Origin: Candidatus Omnitrophota bacterium
GTDB lineage: Bacteria > Omnitrophota > Gorgyraeia > Gygaellales > Profunditerraquicolaceae
Length of the DNA: 7,645 bases
Assembly: GCA_030691725.1 (NCBI GenBank)
Contig: JAUYDQ010000133.1
Span: 1-7,645, forward strand
Reading direction: 5' to 3'
Shown: piece after piece, positions 4,533-7,645 of the stretch
Position numbering within the stretch: the first letter of the stretch is position 1
Layout: each line of letters begins with the position of its first letter
Translations under genes and position numbers: made by a program
Notes under the pieces: generated by a model
Told to the model about the DNA's origin: nothing
Database searches by the model: none
The model's input: the letters and a program-made list of their open reading frames with translations, nothing else

Positions 4533-5562
4533 TAATATAGATAAAAAAATAATCCAGTTTTTGAATGTACGCGCCAAGACCACATTAGATATTGCTGAAT
4601 TGAAACGTAAGAGCGGAAAGAGTATTTATTCTCCTGACCGCGAAAGAGAAGTTTTGAAAAAGTTAGCGATTATAAACAAGGGCCCTTTGTCTTCTGGCGC
4701 GCTCGAGGCAATATATCGCGAGATAATGTCTTGCAGCCTTTCTTTGGATAGGCCGCTTAAGGTTGCCTATCTGGGGCCAGAGGCGACTTTCACGCATTTA
4801 GCTGCCCTCAAAAGATTCGGCTCGCAGGTTGAATATATCGCCTGCAATAGTATTACCGATGTATTCCTTGAAGTAGAAAGAGATAATGCAGATTACGGTG
4901 TAGTGCCCATAGAGAATTCTGTGGAGGGCGCAGTCAGCCACACTTTAGATATGTTTGTGGATTCAGAATTGAAAATTTGCAGCCAGACAATTTTAGATGT
5001 GGCGCATCATCTCTTAGCCAGCTGTCCCAAAAACAAAATCAGGCGTGTCTATTCAAATCCGCAGGTTTTTGGGCAGTGCCGGATTTGGCTTCAGGAGAAT
5101 CTGGCGGGTGTAGAAAAGATTGAGGTATCCAGTACTACCCGTGCTGCACAAATTGCAGCAAAGGAAAAATACAGTGCTTGCATTGCTTCATCATTAGCAG
5201 CCAAAGTTTATAAATTAAGAGTGATTGCCTCTGACATTGAAGATTCACCGCATAATGTTACGCGCTTCTTGATAATCGGTAAAACTGATGTGCCGCCGAC
5301 AGGCATTGACCGGACTTCGATTATGTTTTCTATTAAAGACAAGGTGGGCGCTTTGTATGATATGCTCCTGCCTTTTAAAAAATATAGGATTAATCTCACT
5401 AAAATTGAATCAAGGCCCTCTAAGAAGAAAGCCTGGGATTATTATTTCTTTGTGGACTTGGATGGGCATCAGGATAATCCCCGTGTAAAAAAGGCACTTT
5501 TAGAATTAGAGGATAAGTGTAAATTCTTAAAAATCTTAGGTTCCTATCCTTTAGGAGAGTAA
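4501..5562 (+). CDS. pheA: Bifunctional chorismate mutase / prephenate dehydratase (P-protein)
   Basis: 353 residues, normal for the fused enzyme. It converts chorismate to prephenate and then to phenylpyruvate, the phenylalanine branch. Residues 1-84 are an AroQ-type chorismate mutase helix bundle: R7, R24, K35, R47 and E48 fit the active-site pattern. The prephenate dehydratase domain runs from about 87 to 262, opening VAYLGPEATFTHLAA, with PIENSVEGAV (136-145) and the catalytic TRF motif T254-R255-F256. The ACT domain (about 272-350) has GAL at 283-285 and ESRP at 303-306, the phenylalanine-binding motifs, so feedback inhibition by Phe is expected. The gene overlaps scpB by 32 bases. Downstream a repeat element separates it from hisC, and aroF follows: an aromatic-pathway cluster. 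Confidence 0.96.
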   Translation: MNLKSLRKTVDNIDKKIIQFLNVRAKTTLDIAELKRKSGKSIYSPDREREVLKKLAIINKGPLSSGALEAIYREIMSCSLSLDRPLKVAYLGPEATFTHLAALKRFGSQVEYIACNSITDVFLEVERDNADYGVVPIENSVEGAVSHTLDMFVDSELKICSQTILDVAHHLLASCPKNKIRRVYSNPQVFGQCRIWLQENLAGVEKIEVSSTTRAAQIAAKEKYSACIASSLAAKVYKLRVIASDIEDSPHNVTRFLIIGKTDVPPTGIDRTSIMFSIKDKVGALYDMLLPFKKYRINLTKIESRPSKKKAWDYYFFVDLDGHQDNPRVKKALLELEDKCKFLKILGSYPLGE

Positions 5563-5642
5563 ATTAGGGACGTCTTTAAATCCAATCGGAAGTCGTATTT
5601 ACATCCAATCGTAAGGATGTCCCCTAATGAATACTTATAAAA

Positions 5643-5674
5643 GGGACACCTTTTGCTTTAGAATCAAAAACGTC
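5643..5674 (+). repeat. Internal direct repeat, copy 1 (GGGACA...ACGTC)
   Basis: 32-base unit matching 5689-5720 at 25 of 32 positions by hand alignment. The shared core is GGGACA, then TTTGCTTTAG, then ACGTC. It suggests that the element grew by duplication of a GGGACA-headed unit. Confidence 0.65.
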
Positions 5675-5688
5675 TTTGATTTGAATCG

Positions 5689-5720
5689 GGGACAGGCTTT
5701 GCTTTAGTAGTAAAGACGTC
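5689..5720 (+). repeat. Internal direct repeat, copy 2 (GGGACA...ACGTC)
   Basis: Second copy of the 32-base unit, beginning 46 bases after copy 1. Its 3' end forms most of the right terminal inverted repeat of the enclosing element. Confidence 0.65.
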
Positions 5721-5736
5721 CCTAGAGAGATAAAAA

Positions 5737-6819
5737 ATGGAAGAAATAGTAAGAAAAAATATACTAAATATAGCGCCGTATATAGCAGGCAAACCTATAG
5801 ATGAAATTAAGCGACAATGGGGCTTAAAGGAAATTATAAAGCTTGCTTCTAATGAGAACCCTTTAGGTCCTTCTCCCAAGGCGGTGGAGGCAATAAAAAA
5901 GAACTTATCAAAAGCCAACCGCTACCCTGACAGCAACGCTTTTTATCTAAAGAAGAAACTTAGCCGTTACCTGAATGTTAAGCCTGGGAATATCGTCTTG
6001 GGTAATGGCTCGGATGAGCTTATAGATATTATTATAAAAACCTTTGTGGAAGATGATGAAAACATTATAACCGCAGATATCACGTTTTTAGAATACGAAA
6101 TTATCTCCAAAGTTAATGACCGCCGCATCATTACTGTTCCTTTAAGGTATTTTAAGTATGATTTAGAAGCGATTAAAAAGAAAATAGACAAAAATACTAA
6201 ATTAATTTTTATCTCAAACCCCAATAATCCTACGGGCACATATGTTACTAAATATGAATTCGAAGACTTTATACGCGATTTACCCAATAATGTATTGCTG
6301 GTTATGGATGAGGCTTATGATACATTTATTGATGTCGATGATTTTCCTGGTGGCTTAAACTATGTCAGTAATAAAAATGTAATAGTTTTGAAGACATTTT
6401 CTAAGGCATACGGTCTTGCGGGTTTAAGAATGGGTTATGCCATAGCCAATTCGGAGCTCACTTCTTATATGGAAAAGGTAAGACAGCCCTTTAATGTTAA
6501 TTTTCTGGCACAAGTAGCAGCAGCTGCAGCATTAGATGATAAAAAATTCTTACTGAAAACAAGAGAAACAATTCTAAGAGGCAAAGATTACCTCTATGAT
6601 GCTTTAGCCCAATTAGGCATTGCGTATGTACCAAGTGTCGCTAATTTCATTCTTATTGATGTTGGCAGGGACGGCGTTAGCGTTTTTAAAGATATGCTTA
6701 AATACGGAGTAATTGTAAGAGATATGGATCAGTATGGACTGAAAAATTTTATCAGGGTAACTATCGGAACAGAAAAAGAGAACGAGAGATTTATTAAGGT
6801 ATTAAGGAAGGTACTATAA
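5737..6819 (+). CDS. hisC: Histidinol-phosphate / aromatic aminotransferase (HisC family)
   Basis: 360 residues, usual length. Fold-type I PLP aminotransferase. Landmarks are [12 protein letters not shown] (36-47), NRYPDSN (61-67), GNGSDELID (89-97), SNPNNPTGT (160-168), DEAY (191-194), and [16 protein letters not shown] with K223 as the Schiff-base lysine; the C-terminal RVTIGT carries the carboxylate-binding arginine. The family makes histidinol phosphate from imidazole-acetol phosphate and glutamate, and some members also transaminate phenylpyruvate and 4-hydroxyphenylpyruvate. The position between pheA and aroF, with no other his gene visible, favours at least a partial role in Phe/Tyr synthesis. 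This is inference from context. The ribosome-binding site is weak (GAGAGA, 5725-5730) and abuts the upstream repeat element. Confidence 0.92.
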   Translation: MEEIVRKNILNIAPYIAGKPIDEIKRQWGLKEIIKLASNENPLGPSPKAVEAIKKNLSKANRYPDSNAFYLKKKLSRYLNVKPGNIVLGNGSDELIDIIIKTFVEDDENIITADITFLEYEIISKVNDRRIITVPLRYFKYDLEAIKKKIDKNTKLIFISNPNNPTGTYVTKYEFEDFIRDLPNNVLLVMDEAYDTFIDVDDFPGGLNYVSNKNVIVLKTFSKAYGLAGLRMGYAIANSELTSYMEKVRQPFNVNFLAQVAAAAALDDKKFLLKTRETILRGKDYLYDALAQLGIAYVPSVANFILIDVGRDGVSVFKDMLKYGVIVRDMDQYGLKNFIRVTIGTEKENERFIKVLRKVL

Positions 6820-6821
6820 AC

Positions 6822-6826
6822 GGAGG
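6822..6826 (+). promoter_or_regulatory. Shine-Dalgarno deciding the DAHP synthase start
   Basis: GGAGG sits directly against an ATG at 6827 but 6 bases before the ATG at 6833. The spacing, and the family N-terminus MIIVL/MIVVL, make 6833 the start. Confidence 0.75.
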
Positions 6827-6832
6827 ATGTAT

Positions 6833-7645
6833 ATGATTATTGTACTAAGGCCGGATGTTACTGAAGAGCAGATAAATCATATTATTGAGAAAGTACAGAA
6901 ATTAGGACTTAAACCTCATGTTTCAAAAGGCACAGAACGCACCATAATCGGCGTGATTGGGCCCGAAGATGTACTGGCGGTTACTCCTTTAGAGGTATTT
7001 CCGGGTGTCGAGAAAGTTATGCCGGTCCTGTCACCTTACAAGCTTGTCTCACGGGAATTCAAACCCCAGGATTCGGTAATTGATTTGGGTAAAGGTGTCA
7101 AAATTGGCAGCAAAAGAATAGTAGTTATGGCTGGCCCTTGTGCGGTTGAGGATATCAAAACACTGCAGGAAACAGCTACCCTTATAAAAAAAGCGGGCGC
7201 GACTGTTTTACGCGGAGGTGCATTTAAGCCCCGCACCTCGCCTTACAGTTTTCAGGGGCTCGGCGAAGAAGGCCTGAAATATTTAAATAAAGTGGGAAAT
7301 GAATTGGGGTTAGCTACGGTTAGCGAGGTAATGGATCCCCGCGATGTAGAGTTAGTAGCCAGATATGTAGATATTCTTCAGATTGGTGCGCGTAATATGC
7401 AGAACTTTAATCTTTTAAAAGAAGTAGGACAGACGAAAAAAACAGTTTTATTAAAACGCGGTATGTCCTCTACTATTAAAGAATTACTTATGTCTGCAGA
7501 ATATATATTGGCGGGAGGTAATTTTAATGTCATATTGTGCGAGCGCGGCATAAGGACATTCGAGGATTTCACGCGTAGCACCTTGGACATAAGCGCTGTA
7601 CCCGCTGTAAAGCAACTTTCGCATTTACCTATAATTGTTGACCCC
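6833..7645 (+). CDS. aroF: 3-deoxy-D-arabino-heptulosonate 7-phosphate (DAHP) synthase, class I-beta, 3' end beyond window
   Basis: 271 codons stay open to the last base; relatives such as the Thermotoga enzyme have about 338, so roughly 65 residues are missing. It condenses phosphoenolpyruvate and erythrose 4-phosphate into DAHP, the first step of the shikimate pathway. Residues 1-70 form a ferredoxin-like (ACT-like) N-terminal domain, [14 protein letters not shown] to [12 protein letters not shown], used for aromatic feedback in this subclass. The barrel then shows MAGPCAVE with metal-ligand C103, [16 protein letters not shown] (127-142), [26 protein letters not shown], and SHLPIIVDP with metal-ligand H263. 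The remaining metal ligands lie beyond the edge. The gene starts 13 bases after hisC. With pheA and hisC it forms an aromatic amino-acid cluster, which may continue with tyrA and aroA (inference). Confidence 0.95.
   Translation, partial: MIIVLRPDVTEEQINHIIEKVQKLGLKPHVSKGTERTIIGVIGPEDVLAVTPLEVFPGVEKVMPVLSPYKLVSREFKPQDSVIDLGKGVKIGSKRIVVMAGPCAVEDIKTLQETATLIKKAGATVLRGGAFKPRTSPYSFQGLGEEGLKYLNKVGNELGLATVSEVMDPRDVELVARYVDILQIGARNMQNFNLLKEVGQTKKTVLLKRGMSSTIKELLMSAEYILAGGNFNVILCERGIRTFEDFTRSTLDISAVPAVKQLSHLPIIVDP

Larger units (their letters stand above)
5565..5724. repeat. 160-base element with perfect 14-base terminal inverted repeats
   Basis: TAGGGACGTCTTTA (5565-5578) is the exact reverse complement of TAAAGACGTCCCTA (5711-5724). 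Inside, ATTAGGGACGTC (5563-5574) also pairs imperfectly with GATGTCCCCTAAT (5616-5628), so the left part is a palindrome of its own. ATCCAATCG occurs at 5580-5588 and 5603-5611. The right part is a diverged direct repeat described separately. It has no coding potential and no clean flanking duplication. It fills nearly all of the gap between pheA and hisC in an otherwise packed gene run and ends 12 bases before the hisC ATG. A small palindromic or MITE-like repeat is likely; a regulatory leader is less likely but possible. Confidence 0.75.

Noticed and set aside
5288..5488. Small + strand open frame inside pheA
   Set aside because: Out-of-frame with the well-conserved ACT domain and no ribosome-binding site or family likeness.
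5552..5734. Target-site duplication flanking the 160-base element
   Set aside because: The flanks share a loose TAG-GAGAG-TAAA likeness, but the bases directly next to the inverted termini do not match, so no clean duplication can be claimed.

Overview
The window is a compact bacterial chromosomal segment. Almost everything lies on the + strand and almost all of it is housekeeping. The A+T-leaning codon use, tightly packed genes with 4-base or longer overlaps, and GGGAC-ended palindromic repeats in the gaps look like an uncultured Gram-negative lineage. My best guess is Candidatus Omnitrophota or a relative in the PVC neighbourhood. That guess rests on gene order and repeat style from memory, not on a search, and should be treated as tentative.

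Layout. Bases 1-59 are the 3' part of an elongator tRNA-Met cut by the window edge. Its last 30 bases plus 3 flanking bases recur exactly at 223-255, after a 160-base spacer full of hairpins. A complete tRNA-Val(CAC) follows at 260-336, then a small palindrome cluster (335-400). Next come a C4 zinc-ribbon coiled-coil protein (437-1165), a short RNase HI-family protein (1152-1571) and the RNase P RNA rnpB (about 1562-1960). The 5' strand of rnpB helix P1 contains the stop codon of the RNase H gene.

From 2009 there is a dense gene run: yebC, ruvC, ruvA, scpB, pheA. Gaps are 2-3 bases, or the genes overlap. ruvB does not follow ruvA; scpB does. pheA starts inside scpB behind a strong Shine-Dalgarno sequence. 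After pheA comes a 174-base gap holding a 160-base element with perfect 14-base inverted termini, then a hisC-type aminotransferase and a class I-beta DAHP synthase that runs off the 3' edge.

How the genes work together. The first block handles RNA (tRNAs, RNase P RNA, RNase H, zinc-ribbon protein). The second covers translation support or regulation (YebC), Holliday-junction processing (RuvC, RuvA) and chromosome condensation (ScpB). The third is aromatic amino-acid biosynthesis. The DAHP synthase makes the first committed intermediate of the shikimate pathway. PheA takes chorismate through prephenate to phenylpyruvate. The HisC-family enzyme could supply the transamination step for Phe/Tyr as well as histidinol phosphate.

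I did not find a convincing new biological system here. The best candidates for a second look are the duplicated tRNA-Met 3' end with its structured spacer, the terminal-inverted-repeat element between pheA and hisC, and the rnhA/rnpB overlap with extra repeat-like hairpins in rnpB.
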